Under the pieces are notes generated by a model that did not search any database, was not told the origin of the DNA, and was given only the letters and a program-made list of their open reading frames with translations. A DNA stretch of 64,000 nucleotides, taken from contig NZ_JAZAPB010000001.1 of the NCBI RefSeq assembly GCF_036321025.1, forward strand, positions 620,001-684,000. Reading direction: 5' to 3'. The translations under genes were made by a program, and so were the position numbers. Shown piece after piece: positions 34,106-43,700 of this stretch (positions are counted from its first letter, which is position 1; every line of letters begins with the position of its first letter). The DNA is from Alteraurantiacibacter hainanensis (GTDB lineage Bacteria > Pseudomonadota > Alphaproteobacteria > Sphingomonadales > Sphingomonadaceae).

Positions 34106-34768
34106 ATGACCTTCAGCTTCAAACGTGCTGCCAGCTCTACCCTGGCGATCTCGCTCGGCCTCGGACTTGCCGCCTGCGGCGGCCTCGCCGGGGGTGAAAA
34201 GAACTACTCGCTCAACAGCGTCAACCAGCCGGTGGTGGAGCGCAGCAACTACGTGCTCGACCTGCGCACCGGGGCGTCCGGCCTGGACGCTCAGGAAGAG
34301 GCCCGGCTGGCCGACTGGTTCGATACTCTCGACCTGGGCTACGGTGACCGTGTCGCCATCGACACGCCGGTCGACAACCCCGCCGTGCGCGAGGACGTGG
34401 CCTCGGTCGCAGGACGCTACGGCATCCTGGTCGCCGACGGTGCGCCAGTCACCCAGGGCTATGTCGAACCCGGCAACGTCCGCGTGGTGGTAACCCGTTC
34501 CACCGCTTACGTGCCGAACTGCCCGAACTGGTCCGACCAGTACGGTTTCGAGCGCGACAACTTCACCTCCGACGGCTTCGGCTGCGCGGTGAACGGCAAC
34601 ATCGCTGCCATGGTCGCCGATCCCGAGCACCTGCTCGAAGGAGCCAAGGGCACCGGTGAAACGGTCGTGATGAGCTCGAACCGCGCCATCGACACCTTCC
34701 GCAACCAGGAGCCGACCGGCGCCGGCGGCCTTCCCGCAGTATCTTCGACCGAAGGAGGAGGTAACTAA
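34106..34768 (+). CDS. cpaD: Pilus assembly lipoprotein CpaD
   Basis: Outer-membrane-associated lipoprotein of the Cpa/Tad pilus, 220 residues. Lipobox LAAC puts the lipid-modified cysteine at residue 24. The CpaD family segment GCAVNGNIAAMVADPEHLLEG (about 155-175) is present. ATG 34106 follows GGAGA; a GTG at 34097 is an alternative. Its TAA overlaps the cpaE ATG (TAATG). Confidence 0.9.
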   Translation: MTFSFKRAASSTLAISLGLGLAACGGLAGGEKNYSLNSVNQPVVERSNYVLDLRTGASGLDAQEEARLADWFDTLDLGYGDRVAIDTPVDNPAVREDVASVAGRYGILVADGAPVTQGYVEPGNVRVVVTRSTAYVPNCPNWSDQYGFERDNFTSDGFGCAVNGNIAAMVADPEHLLEGAKGTGETVVMSSNRAIDTFRNQEPTGAGGLPAVSSTEGGGN

Positions 34769-36060
34769 TGAACTCGCCATTCAAAACAGGTTCGATGGGC
34801 AACCGCGAACCCTTCTCCGCCTTCATCTGCGACGAGAGCGCGCTCGACGTGCTGCGTCCGGTGGTCATCGAGATGGGCTGGCAGCCCGAGAAGTGCAACA
34901 AGGGTGGCCTGCGTAACGCCATCCAGTCGCTCTCGATCGCCGCGAGCCCGGCCATCCTGATGGTCGACCTGTCGGAAAGCGGCGACCCGCTGAACGACAT
35001 CAACGCCCTGGCCGAGGTTTGCGAACCCGGCACGGTGGTGATCGCGGTCGGACAGGTGAACGACGTTCGCCTCTATCGCGACCTGCTTGCCAGCGGCATC
35101 CACGACTACCTGCTGAAGCCGCTTTCCGCGGGTCAGCTGCGCGATGCGCTGACGCAGGCCCAGGCCGTGTTCTCCTCGCCCCGCAATGCCGAGGGCGACG
35201 GTGAGCGCGAGCATGTCGCGACGGCGGTCGTGGGCACACGCGGCGGCGTGGGTGCTTCCACCCTCGCCACCTCGCTGGCCTGGCTGTTCTCCAGCGAGCA
35301 CCAGCGCTCCACGGCGCTGCTCGACCTGGACGTGCATTTCGGAACCGGCGCCCTGGCGCTGGACCTGGAACCGGGCCGCGGCCTGACCGACGCGATCGAG
35401 AACCCCAGCCGCATCGACGGCCTGTTCATCGAACGCGCCATGATCCGCGCCAACGACAACCTCGCCATCATGTCTGCCGAAGCGCCGATCAACTCGCCGC
35501 TGATGACCGACGGTGCCGCCTTCCTGCAACTGGAGGAAGAGTTCCGTCAGGCGTTCGACATGACCGTGGTCGACCTGCCGCGCAACATGCTGATCAACTT
35601 CCCGCACCTGCTGACGGACGTGAACGTGGTGACCCTGGTTACCGAACTCACCCTGGCATCGGCGCGCGACACGATCCGCATCCTGTCCTGGCTGAAGACC
35701 AATGCGCCTGCCTGCCACCCGCTGGTGGTCTGCAACAAGATGCAGCCCGGCGCGGCGGAAATCAGCAAGGCCGACTTCGAAGCCTCGATCGAGCGCAAGA
35801 TCAACTTCCAGATCCCGTTCGACCAGAAGGCCGCGGCCAACGCTGCCAAGCTGGGCCAGACCTTCGCCGAGGCGAACAAGAACTCGAAGACGGTCAACCC
35901 GATCCGCGAGATCGCCAAGATGATCGTGGGCGTGGCCGACGACGACGGCGCCAACCTCGAGGAGGCGGGCCAGAAGGGATCCATGCTCGGCAAGTTCGAC
36001 ATCAAGTCGCTGCTGGGCTCCACCCCCAAGAAGGCCAAGACCGCAGAACCTGCGGAATGA
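34768..36060 (+). CDS. cpaE: Pilus assembly protein CpaE (receiver-like plus ParA-like ATPase domain)
   Basis: Localises the pilus machine in Caulobacter-type systems. The 430 residues have an N-terminal receiver-like domain (about 15-132; Asp67 in LMVDLSES, LKPLS at 116-120) and a MinD/ParA-like domain from about 148. The Walker A is RGGVGASTL (158-166), so both lysines of the KGGxGK motif are replaced; many CpaE proteins lose the second, so ATP hydrolysis may be weak or absent. The C-terminal 60 residues are charged. Normally cpaF would follow, but a hairpin and tadB come next. Confidence 0.92.
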   Translation: MNSPFKTGSMGNREPFSAFICDESALDVLRPVVIEMGWQPEKCNKGGLRNAIQSLSIAASPAILMVDLSESGDPLNDINALAEVCEPGTVVIAVGQVNDVRLYRDLLASGIHDYLLKPLSAGQLRDALTQAQAVFSSPRNAEGDGEREHVATAVVGTRGGVGASTLATSLAWLFSSEHQRSTALLDLDVHFGTGALALDLEPGRGLTDAIENPSRIDGLFIERAMIRANDNLAIMSAEAPINSPLMTDGAAFLQLEEEFRQAFDMTVVDLPRNMLINFPHLLTDVNVVTLVTELTLASARDTIRILSWLKTNAPACHPLVVCNKMQPGAAEISKADFEASIERKINFQIPFDQKAAANAAKLGQTFAEANKNSKTVNPIREIAKMIVGVADDDGANLEEAGQKGSMLGKFDIKSLLGSTPKKAKTAEPAE

Positions 36061-36070
36061 CCTGACCGAT

Positions 36071-36097
36071 AGCGGGCGGGACATGTTCCCGCCCGTT
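36071..36097 (+). terminator. Strong hairpin between cpaE and tadB
   Basis: An 11-bp GC-rich stem (36071-36081 with 36087-36097, one G-T pair) has a 5-nt loop. No T-run follows, so it is at most a weak terminator or an RNA-processing or attenuation site. It lies where cpaF stands in related loci. Confidence 0.45.
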
Positions 36098-36137
36098 CAA
36101 GGACTGCAACACTCAGACGTTTGAAAGAAGGGTTTCC

Positions 36138-37109
36138 ATGAGCATCATCCAGCTTCTGCTTATAGCCGGTGGCCTCATGGGCCTCATGATCATGGGCTAC
36201 ATGCTCGTGACGGGCTCTTCGCCGGCCAAGGAAAGCCAGCGCCGCCTCGAGGCGGTTCGCTATCGCCATTCGGAAAGCACCACCGACAGGGTGGAAAGCC
36301 AGCTGAAAAAGGCCATCGCAGCGCGCAAGCCCAAGCAGTTCTCGCGTGCCGGTGCCGGCTCGCGGCTCGAAGCCCTGCAGCTGCGCCTCGATCGCACGGG
36401 CATGGGCTGGTCGCTGCCCCAGTATCTCTACACGTCGCTGGGTATCGCCATCGTGATCGCGGCGCTGCTGTTCCTGCAGACCGGCGCCCCCCTGCTGTCG
36501 CTGGGCGTGGGCGTGCTGTTCGGCGCGGGCCTTCCACACATGATTGTCTCGCACTTCATCAAGCGCCGGACGAACAACTTCAACGCCAAGTTTCCCGACG
36601 GCATCGAACTGCTGGTTCGCGGCCTGCGCTCCGGCCTTCCGGTAACGGAAACGCTGGGGGTCGTCGCCAGCGAGGTTCCCGGCCCGGTGGGCGCGGAGTT
36701 CCGTTCGGTGGTCGAGCGTATCAAGATCGGTCGCACGATGGAGGAATCGCTCCAGGAAACGGCCGACAAGCTGGGCACCGCCGAATTCCAGTTCTTCGTC
36801 ATCACGCTGGCCATCCAGCGCGAGACGGGCGGCAACCTGGCGGAAACGCTGTCCAACCTGGCCGACGTTCTGCGCAAGCGCGCGCAGATGAAGCTGAAGA
36901 TCAAGGCAATGAGCTCGGAATCGAAGGCCTCGGCCTACATCGTGGGCTCGCTGCCGTTCATCGTGTTCGGCCTGATCTACTGGATCAACCCGAGCTACAT
37001 CGGCGACTTCTTCGTCGATGATCGCCTGATCGTGGCGGGCCTTGGCGGCGTGGTGTGGATGAGCATCGGCGCCTTCATCATGGCCAAGATGGTCAGCTTC
37101 GAAATCTGA
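36138..37109 (+). CDS. tadB: Tad pilus inner-membrane platform protein TadB
   Basis: GspF-like membrane platform for pilus assembly, 323 residues. N-terminal helix (4-24), two helices around 95-140, a cytoplasmic GspF domain with FPDGIELLVRGLRSGLPVTETL and QRETGGNLAETLSNLADVLRKR, and two C-terminal helices. GAAAGAAGGG precedes the ATG. It is paired with tadC 20 nt downstream. Confidence 0.93.
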   Translation: MSIIQLLLIAGGLMGLMIMGYMLVTGSSPAKESQRRLEAVRYRHSESTTDRVESQLKKAIAARKPKQFSRAGAGSRLEALQLRLDRTGMGWSLPQYLYTSLGIAIVIAALLFLQTGAPLLSLGVGVLFGAGLPHMIVSHFIKRRTNNFNAKFPDGIELLVRGLRSGLPVTETLGVVASEVPGPVGAEFRSVVERIKIGRTMEESLQETADKLGTAEFQFFVITLAIQRETGGNLAETLSNLADVLRKRAQMKLKIKAMSSESKASAYIVGSLPFIVFGLIYWINPSYIGDFFVDDRLIVAGLGGVVWMSIGAFIMAKMVSFEI

Positions 37110-37129
37110 GCGCGGAGGATACCGAACCC

Positions 37130-38131
37130 ATGTTGATGATCTCTCCCGCCTCCGGCCCCACGCTTCTCGGCGTCGACGTTATCCTCGTCGGCACCGTGCT
37201 GGCCGGCATCGCCGCCGCCGCAATGGTGTTCGCGATCTATGCCGCCGTCACGGTGAAGGACCCGATGGCCAAGCGCGTGAAGGCGCTGAACGATCGCCGC
37301 GCCGAGCTGAAGACCGGCATGATCACGCAGGCTTCCCGCAAGCGGAAGAGCCTGACGCGTCGCAGCGATACGACCGACAAGATGAAGGACACCCTGCAGG
37401 GCATGAAGGTGCTGCAGGAAAGCCAGGTGAAGATGATCCAGCAAAAGCTGGCCCAGGCCGGCTATCGCAACAAGGAATGGGCGATCATGATCATCTTCGC
37501 CCGCATGGTCCTGCCGGTCGTGCTGGGCCTTGTCGGCGTGGTCGTGTTCTACTGGACCGATGTCTTCCCCGAATGGGGCAGCTTCAAGCGGTTCCTCGGC
37601 TTCGCCGCCCTGGTGGTGCTGGGCTACAAGGGCCCCGAACTCTATCTCGCGAACGTCTCCACGAAGCGCACCAAGGCCATCCAGAAGGGTCTGCCCGACG
37701 CGCTCGACCTGCTGGTGATCTGCGCCGAGGCCGGCCTGACCGTCGACGCCGCGTTCAACCGCGTCGCCAAGGAACTGGGCCGCGCCTATCCCGAGCTGGG
37801 CGACGAATTCGCCCTGACCGCGATCGAGCTGTCGTTCCTGAACGAACGCAGGCAGGCCTTCGAGAACCTGGCCTATCGCGTGAACCTGGAAGCCGTGCGC
37901 GGCGTGGTGACCACGATGGTGCAGACGGAGCGCTACGGTACGCCGCTGGCTTCCGCACTGCGCGTGCTTTCGGCCGAATTCCGTAACGAGCGCATGATGC
38001 GCGCCGAGGAAAAGGCCGCGCGCCTTCCCGCCATCATGACGGTGCCGCTGATCCTCTTCATCCTGCCGGTGCTGTTCATCGTGATCCTTGGCCCGGCCGC
38101 CTGCTCCATCTCCGACGCCCTTATCGACTAA
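37130..38131 (+). CDS. tadC: Tad pilus inner-membrane platform protein TadC
   Basis: Second GspF-like platform protein, 333 residues, probably forming a heterodimer with TadB. Features are an N-terminal helix (about 14-38), a pair of helices (about 120-165), the GspF signature LPDALDLLVICAEAGLTVDAAFNRVA, and MVQTERYGTPLASALRVLS. ATG 37130 follows GCGGAGG; the longer frame upstream overlaps tadB. It is the last gene of the cluster, ended by a terminator. Confidence 0.93.
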   Translation: MLMISPASGPTLLGVDVILVGTVLAGIAAAAMVFAIYAAVTVKDPMAKRVKALNDRRAELKTGMITQASRKRKSLTRRSDTTDKMKDTLQGMKVLQESQVKMIQQKLAQAGYRNKEWAIMIIFARMVLPVVLGLVGVVVFYWTDVFPEWGSFKRFLGFAALVVLGYKGPELYLANVSTKRTKAIQKGLPDALDLLVICAEAGLTVDAAFNRVAKELGRAYPELGDEFALTAIELSFLNERRQAFENLAYRVNLEAVRGVVTTMVQTERYGTPLASALRVLSAEFRNERMMRAEEKAARLPAIMTVPLILFILPVLFIVILGPAACSISDALID

Positions 38132-38157
38132 GGAACGTCGCAGACGAGCCAGACAGA

Positions 38158-38192
38158 AAAGGCCCCGTCGGCAAGAAGCCGGCGGGGCCTTT
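38158..38192 (+). terminator. Bidirectional terminator between tadC and the MarR gene
   Basis: A 15-bp stem (38158-38172 with 38178-38192, one G-T pair) with loop AAGAA is followed by TCTCTTTGT. The minus-strand read ends CCTTTTCTGTCT, so it can serve both convergent genes. Confidence 0.85.
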
Positions 38193-38215
38193 CTCTTTGT
38201 AAGCTAAACAGCCTT

Positions 38216-38692
38216 TCAGCCGACGCCGAAGCTGCCGTCGAGTTCGGACTGGTCGAGATCTTCCGCCTGCTGGCGCGAGCGCTCGAGAAGCTTGCGGAAA
38301 AGGTCCAGTTCTTCCGGCGAGAAGTCGCCGAACAGAAGCCGCTCTATTTCCATGGCCAGGGGCATGATCTCCGCGTGCATGGCGCGGCCTTCCTCGGTCA
38401 GGTCAAGAAGGTGCGAACGACCGTCGGATTCGTTGGGCTCGCGATGGGCGAGCGCGCGCTCTTCCAGTCCCTTGCAGGCGCGGTTCACCGCAACCTTGTC
38501 CATCAGCGTCCGCCGCGTCAGGTCGCGCTGGGTCAGCGCCCCTACGTCGCCCAGTACCGCCATGACGCGCCACTCCGGTATGCTGAGGCCCCAGCGTTGC
38601 CGATATTCGACGGCAATCCTCCCGCTTACGGCGTTGGACGCCAGCGAAAGCTGATATGGCAGGAACTGTGAAAGCGATTTCGTCGGTTGCAT
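38216..38692 (-). CDS. MarR-family transcriptional regulator
   Basis: Winged-helix dimeric regulator, 158 residues. The MarR core is visible: EWRVMAVLGDVGALTQRDLTRRTLMDKVAVNRACKGLEERAL, the recognition helix, then the wing region NESDGRSHLLDLTEEGR. ATG 38692 lies inside a palindrome GTTGCATAAGCAAC (38686-38699), suggesting autorepression. The divergent or neighbouring genes (mtnP, acyl-CoA dehydrogenase, TonB receptor) are possible targets; the ligand is unknown. Confidence 0.9.
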   Translation of the reverse strand: MQPTKSLSQFLPYQLSLASNAVSGRIAVEYRQRWGLSIPEWRVMAVLGDVGALTQRDLTRRTLMDKVAVNRACKGLEERALAHREPNESDGRSHLLDLTEEGRAMHAEIMPLAMEIERLLFGDFSPEELDLFRKLLERSRQQAEDLDQSELDGSFGVG

Positions 38693-38723
38693 AAGCAACT
38701 ACCTTGTTGAACTTCGTGCAACA
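38686..38723. promoter_or_regulatory. Palindromic GTTGC/GCAAC elements at the MarR gene start
   Basis: GTTGC-ATAA-GCAAC (38686-38699) overlaps the marR start codon; TGTTG (38705-38709) and CAACA (38719-38723) form a second, looser inverted pair just upstream. MarR proteins bind such inverted repeats, so this is a candidate autoregulatory operator. Confidence 0.45.
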
Positions 38724-38739
38724 TTGCAAGATGCGGTCG

Positions 38740-39627
38740 TCATTTCTCCGGCTCCTGAATTATTTTGACAAGGCGACCGGCGATCGCGTCCAGCCTTGCG
38801 CTCGCGCCGATGTCCCATTGTTCGCGCGGTGTGATGATGGCGCTGTCGAGGATCGTGTCGATCGGACTGGGGCTGCGTTTCTTGGGAAGCGCGGCGGCGA
38901 GTTCCGCAAGGGTGGCCCGCGCCTTGTCGGCATTGCCTTTCATCACCTCGAGGATGTCGGTCACGTCGACGTCCCCCTTCGGATCACGCCAGCAGTCGTA
39001 GTCGGTGACCATGCCGATCAGGGCGTATGGCAATTCCGCCTCGCGGGCCAGGCGGGCCTCGGGCATGGCGGTCATCCCGATGACGTGGGCTTCCCACTGG
39101 CGGTAGAGATGGCTCTCCGCACGGGTGGAGAACTGCGGTCCCTCGATGGCGACGTAGGTTCCGCCCTTGTGCACCGTCGCCCCGGCCTTCTTCGCCGCCT
39201 TGCAGACTTGTTCGGTCAGACGCGGGCAGACCGGGTCGGCCAGCGGCACATGGGCAACGATGCCGTTGCCGAAGAAACTGCGTTCGCGACCCGTCGTGCG
39301 ATCGATGATCTGGTCGACGGCGACGAAATCGCCGGGCGGCAGGTCTTCGCGCAGGCTGCCGATCGCCGAGATCGCCACCACGTCGGTCACGCCGCAGCGC
39401 TTGAGCACGTCGATATTGGCGCGATAGTTGACGTAGGAAGGCGACAGCGCGTGCCCCTCGCCGTGGCGGGCAATGAAGGTGAACCGCACCCCGCCAATGG
39501 AACCTGTCGTCACCGGTCCGGACGGGTCGCCGAACGCGCTGTTGACCGCGATTTCCTGCGCATCGTCCAGCGCGCCGGGTTCGTAGAGGCCGGACCCCCC
39601 GATGACGCCGATATGCCAGCCGCTCAT
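38740..39627 (-). CDS. mtnP: S-methyl-5'-thioadenosine phosphorylase
   Basis: Purine-nucleoside-phosphorylase-family enzyme of methionine salvage: methylthioadenosine plus phosphate gives adenine and methylthioribose-1-phosphate. The 295 residues have the N-terminal IGVIGGSGLY, phosphate-binding FIARHGEGHALSP, YVAIEGPQFSTRAESHLYR and the MTAP-type VTDYDCW. It lies 48 nt upstream of marR and 24 nt downstream of the dehydrogenase gene on the same strand. Confidence 0.95.
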   Translation of the reverse strand: MSGWHIGVIGGSGLYEPGALDDAQEIAVNSAFGDPSGPVTTGSIGGVRFTFIARHGEGHALSPSYVNYRANIDVLKRCGVTDVVAISAIGSLREDLPPGDFVAVDQIIDRTTGRERSFFGNGIVAHVPLADPVCPRLTEQVCKAAKKAGATVHKGGTYVAIEGPQFSTRAESHLYRQWEAHVIGMTAMPEARLAREAELPYALIGMVTDYDCWRDPKGDVDVTDILEVMKGNADKARATLAELAAALPKKRSPSPIDTILDSAIITPREQWDIGASARLDAIAGRLVKIIQEPEK

Positions 39628-39651
39628 GTCCGTTCTCCCCCCGACCCGCGA

Positions 39652-40437
39652 CTACTTGGGCGGCATGCGGATGGCGCCGTCGAGACGCACCGTTTCCGCA
39701 TTCATGTATTCGGCTTCCACCATGAAGCAGGCAAGCGCGGCGTATTCCTCGGGCCTGCCCAGGCGCTTGGGAAAGGGCACCGATGCCGCCAGCGCGGTCT
39801 GGGCCTTTTCCGGGAGGCCTTCCATCATCGGGGTCATGAAGATGCCCGGCAGGATGGCGTTCACGCGGATGCCCTCGTTCATCAGGTCTCGCGCGACGGG
39901 CAGGGTCATTCCCTTCACGCCGGCCTTGGATGCCGCATAGGCGACCTGCCCGATCTGGCCGTCCTCGGCAGCGACGGAAGCTGTGTTGATGATGGCGCCG
40001 CGTTCCCCGTGCTCGCCCAGCGGGTCCAGCGTCATCATGCCCGCGGCCGATTTCGCCATGCATCCGAAGGTGCCCATGAGGTTCACCTTGATGGTCTTCT
40101 CGAAGAGGTCGAACGGCAGGTGGCTTATCTCTCCGGTTTCGCGGTCTCGGCGGGTCAGCTTGCCGATCGTGCCGATGCCGGCGCAGTTGACGAGGATGCG
40201 TTCCTGCCCGTGCGCCTCGCGCGCTTTCGCGAATCCGGCCTCGATGGATTTCTCGTCGGATACGTCGACCTCGCAGAACACGCCGCCGATTTCCTTGGCG
40301 ATGGCTTCGCCCCGCTCCGCGTTGAGGTCGAACAGCGCCACCTTGGCCCCCTTGGCGGCGAAGGCCCTCGCGGTCGCCTCCCCCAGTCCCGAAGCGCCAC
40401 CGGTGACAACCGCTGCAACACTGTTGTCGATTTGCAT
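39652..40437 (-). CDS. Short-chain dehydrogenase, type-2 3-hydroxyacyl-CoA dehydrogenase-like
   Basis: A 261-residue SDR enzyme resembling HSD17B10-type 3-hydroxyacyl-CoA dehydrogenases of fatty-acid or branched-chain degradation. The cofactor motif is TGGASGLGEA (12-21) with Asp of LFDLNAERG choosing NAD; the catalytic serine is in NTASVAAEDG and the YxxxK pair in VAYAASKAG. The ATG at 40437 was chosen for the standard N-terminus; the frame stays open for 3.3 kb upstream only because it is antisense to the TonB receptor gene. The exact substrate is inferred from family resemblance. Confidence 0.9.
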   Translation of the reverse strand: MQIDNSVAAVVTGGASGLGEATARAFAAKGAKVALFDLNAERGEAIAKEIGGVFCEVDVSDEKSIEAGFAKAREAHGQERILVNCAGIGTIGKLTRRDRETGEISHLPFDLFEKTIKVNLMGTFGCMAKSAAGMMTLDPLGEHGERGAIINTASVAAEDGQIGQVAYAASKAGVKGMTLPVARDLMNEGIRVNAILPGIFMTPMMEGLPEKAQTALAASVPFPKRLGRPEEYAALACFMVEAEYMNAETVRLDGAIRMPPK

Positions 40438-40740
40438 AAGACTTTCCTTGTTCAGATCGGCATTCGTAAACGATTGTTTCAAGACGGTCCTAGCCACCAA
40501 CCTGACGGGGTCAAGCGGTGAGGCCGATGCGGCAGTGCAACGTTGTTGTGCATCTGCAACACGACTGAAACAATCCCTGGAAGCATCAGAGTTTACAATT
40601 GCAACTTGTTGGCCGTTCAAGCAGGTCGAAAGACGGCAAAACCTGCCGTGTCGGGCGTTTAGCATCATTATTCGCGGACGGGTCTTGGACGTTAAACAAT
40701 CACCAGACCGGGGGACTCGGTCACATAATGGGGAAAATCT
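40438..40740. other. Divergent intergenic region of 303 bp
   Basis: This gap separates the dehydrogenase (minus) from the TonB receptor (plus) and must hold both promoters. Several TGCAAC/GTTG words are seen: CAACGTTG (40538-40545), TTGCAACTTGTTG near 40600, and others similar to those at the MarR start. No ORF, tRNA or strong hairpin is seen. The GTG start of the receptor directly follows the gap. Confidence 0.5.
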
Positions 40741-43700
40741 GTGAAGCTTAGAACTGCTCTGAAGGGCGCGTGCGCCCCGATAGCCTTCTCGGTTGCGCTG
40801 GCCGCCAACCCGGTGCTGGCTCAGGACGAAGGCGACGAAACTTCCGAGGAAATCCGCGCCGAGACACCCGGCGAAGATGAAGAACCTGCCAGTGCTACGG
40901 GTACTCCCCCGCCCGCTGCCGACACCATCTTCGTCACCGGTTCGCGCATCCGTCGCGACGAATTCAGCTCGGCTTCGCCGATCACTCTGGTCGATCCGGA
41001 AATCGCCGTTCGCCAGGGCCTGATGGACACCGGCTCGATGATCCAGGGTTCGCCCATCGCGGCGGGTTCCTCGCAGGTCACCGCATCGCTCTCCAGCCAG
41101 TTCCTCGTTGACGGCGGCCAGGGCGTGCAGACCATCTCGCTGCGCGGCCTTGGTGCCAACCGTACGCTGGTCCTGCTCAACGGCCGTCGTGCCGGTCCCG
41201 CCGGTACGCGCGGCGCCGTTTCGGCGTTCGACCTCAACGTGCTGCCGCAGTCGATCGTGGAACGCGTCGACATCCTGAAGGACGGCGCATCCTCGATCTA
41301 CGGTTCCGACGCCGTGGCCGGCGTGGTCAACCTGATCACCAAGACCGACACCGATGGCATCGAGTTCGACATCTTCGGCTCCGTGCCGACGACTTCGGGC
41401 GGCGAAACCTGGTCGGCAGCTGCCACCTGGGGCGAAACCTTCGATCGCGGCCACGTGATGGTCTCGGCCAACTACTTCCGCCAGAACGAGCTCGCTCGCG
41501 GCGATCGCGACTATCTGCAGTGCTCGGAAGCCAACGTCTTCACCGACCTGTCCTACGACACGCGTGCCGACCTGATCGACCCGCGCACCGGTGAGTTCAG
41601 CTGCAACGGCGCCGAAAGCAACAACACTTGGGGCCACATCTGGACCTACGACTACAGCGCCTATTTCACGGCGGATGGCCAGTCGAACATTCCGGGCAGC
41701 GATGGCACGGGCCCGGCGCAGCTGCTGCAGTACAGCTATCCCGGCGACAACCTGGGCCAGTATCTCCCCGAAATCGGCCGCACCGGCGCGTTCGGTGAAA
41801 TCGACGTGCCCGAAGGCTGGTACAACGTTGGTTACGATCCGGCCTCGCGTTCGGTCTACAACAACTATCACCCGCTGATGGACCAGGACACGATCATCCC
41901 CACGACCGATCGTTACACCCTGTATGTCGATGCGGCCTACGAAATCACCGCCGGCATCGAAGCCTACACCGAACTGCTGTACAACAAGCGCAAGACCGAG
42001 TTCGATTCCTCGGGCCAGGTTTATCAGTTCGGCTTCGGCGAAACGACCGATGGCCTTGCAGGTCTGTTCGGCTTCCCCGCCAACTTTACCGATCCTTTCG
42101 CCAACGGCTTCGGCGGTCCGGCCCTGTTCAGCCCGACGGCCTTCATCGACTGGTACGACACTTCGCAGGAAGTCGATTACTACCGCGCGGTCGCGGGTTT
42201 CCGTGGCGATATCTCGCCGAACTGGTCCTATGACCTGTACGGCCAGTACTCGCTGTCCGATGCTACCTACACGAACCAGCGCATCCTGGCCGACTCGATG
42301 GCCACGCAGGACTTCCGCAGTGGCTCGTGCGTAGGCACGGTTACGCCCGTGTCCGGCAAAAACTGCGTCGATGTCGACTGGTACTCGCCGCGCGTGATGT
42401 ACGGCAACTTCACGGCCGAGGAGCTCAACTTCATCGGCGATACCGAAGTCGGCGAAACCGACTACACCCAGTGGTATGTCGAAGGCGTCGTCAGCGGCGA
42501 GCTCTTCGAACTGTGGGGCGATGGACCCATCGGCATCGCGCTTGGCGGCCAGTTCCGTCGTGACGAGATCGAAGACGTCCCCGGCCCGATCTCGCAGGCC
42601 GGCAACGTCTGGCTTGGCGGCCCTGCCGGTGTCACCGCCGGTAAGACCGACACTCTGGAAGGCTTCGGCGAAATCAACATTCCGCTGCTGGCCGACCTGC
42701 CCGCGATCCAGTCGCTCAACCTGACTGCAGCCTCGCGTATCACCAACGTGAAGGCCGTCCGTTCGGACGGTGCCACCGACGAGAACAACGGCAACATCAC
42801 CTACAAGCTGGGTGCCGACTGGGAAGTGACCGACTGGCTGCGTTTCCGCGCAACCTACGGTACGTCCTTCCGCGCTCCGGCGCTGTTCGAACAGTTCCTG
42901 TTCGACCAGGTCGGTTCGCTGCCGCAGCGCTCGCTCGACCCGTGTATCCAGTGGGGCCTCAAGCTTGATCGCAACGAGATCTCGCAGTCGTTTGCCGACA
43001 ACTGCGCGGCCGACGGCGTTCCTGCCAACCACAGCGGTGCCGGCATCAACGGCTCCACCATCACCGGTGGCGGCCTGGGCGTTCTCGATCCCGAGGAATC
43101 CACGGCCTGGACGGCATCGGTCGTCCTGACTCCGGAATTCGGCTTCCTGCCGAACACCCGGATGAGCATTGCCGTCGACTACTTCGACATCGAGGTGACT
43201 GGTGAAATCGCACGCTTCGGCGCGGCGAATGTTGTCTCCAGCTGCTACGCTTCGGACGACTTCCCGAACGACCCGCTCTGCGGCCAGTTCGCCCGTATCG
43301 ACGATCTCGATCCGAGCGATCCGTTCTGGAATGCCGGCGATTCCAACAACATCGCCTTCGTTCGTGACAGCTTCATCAACATCAACAGCCAGAAGAACGC
43401 TGGTGTCGACGTGACTGCACGCATGATCCATGACTTCGCCGGCGACATCTCGCTGACGGTTCAGGGTCAGATGACCTGGCAGACGAAGGACGAGATCTCG
43501 GTCTTCGACGGCTTCCCGGAAAGCGTGAACGGCGAACTTGGCGAGCCGAAGTGGGTTGGCGATTTCTACGCCCAGCTCGACGCCGGTCCGTGGTCGCTGT
43601 TCTACGGTCTCGACGTTGTCGGTTCCGCCAGCGACGTGCCGGACTTCACCGAATCCGAACTGGGTATCGAGGAAGCCGACCAGACGCAGGCCGACCAGGA

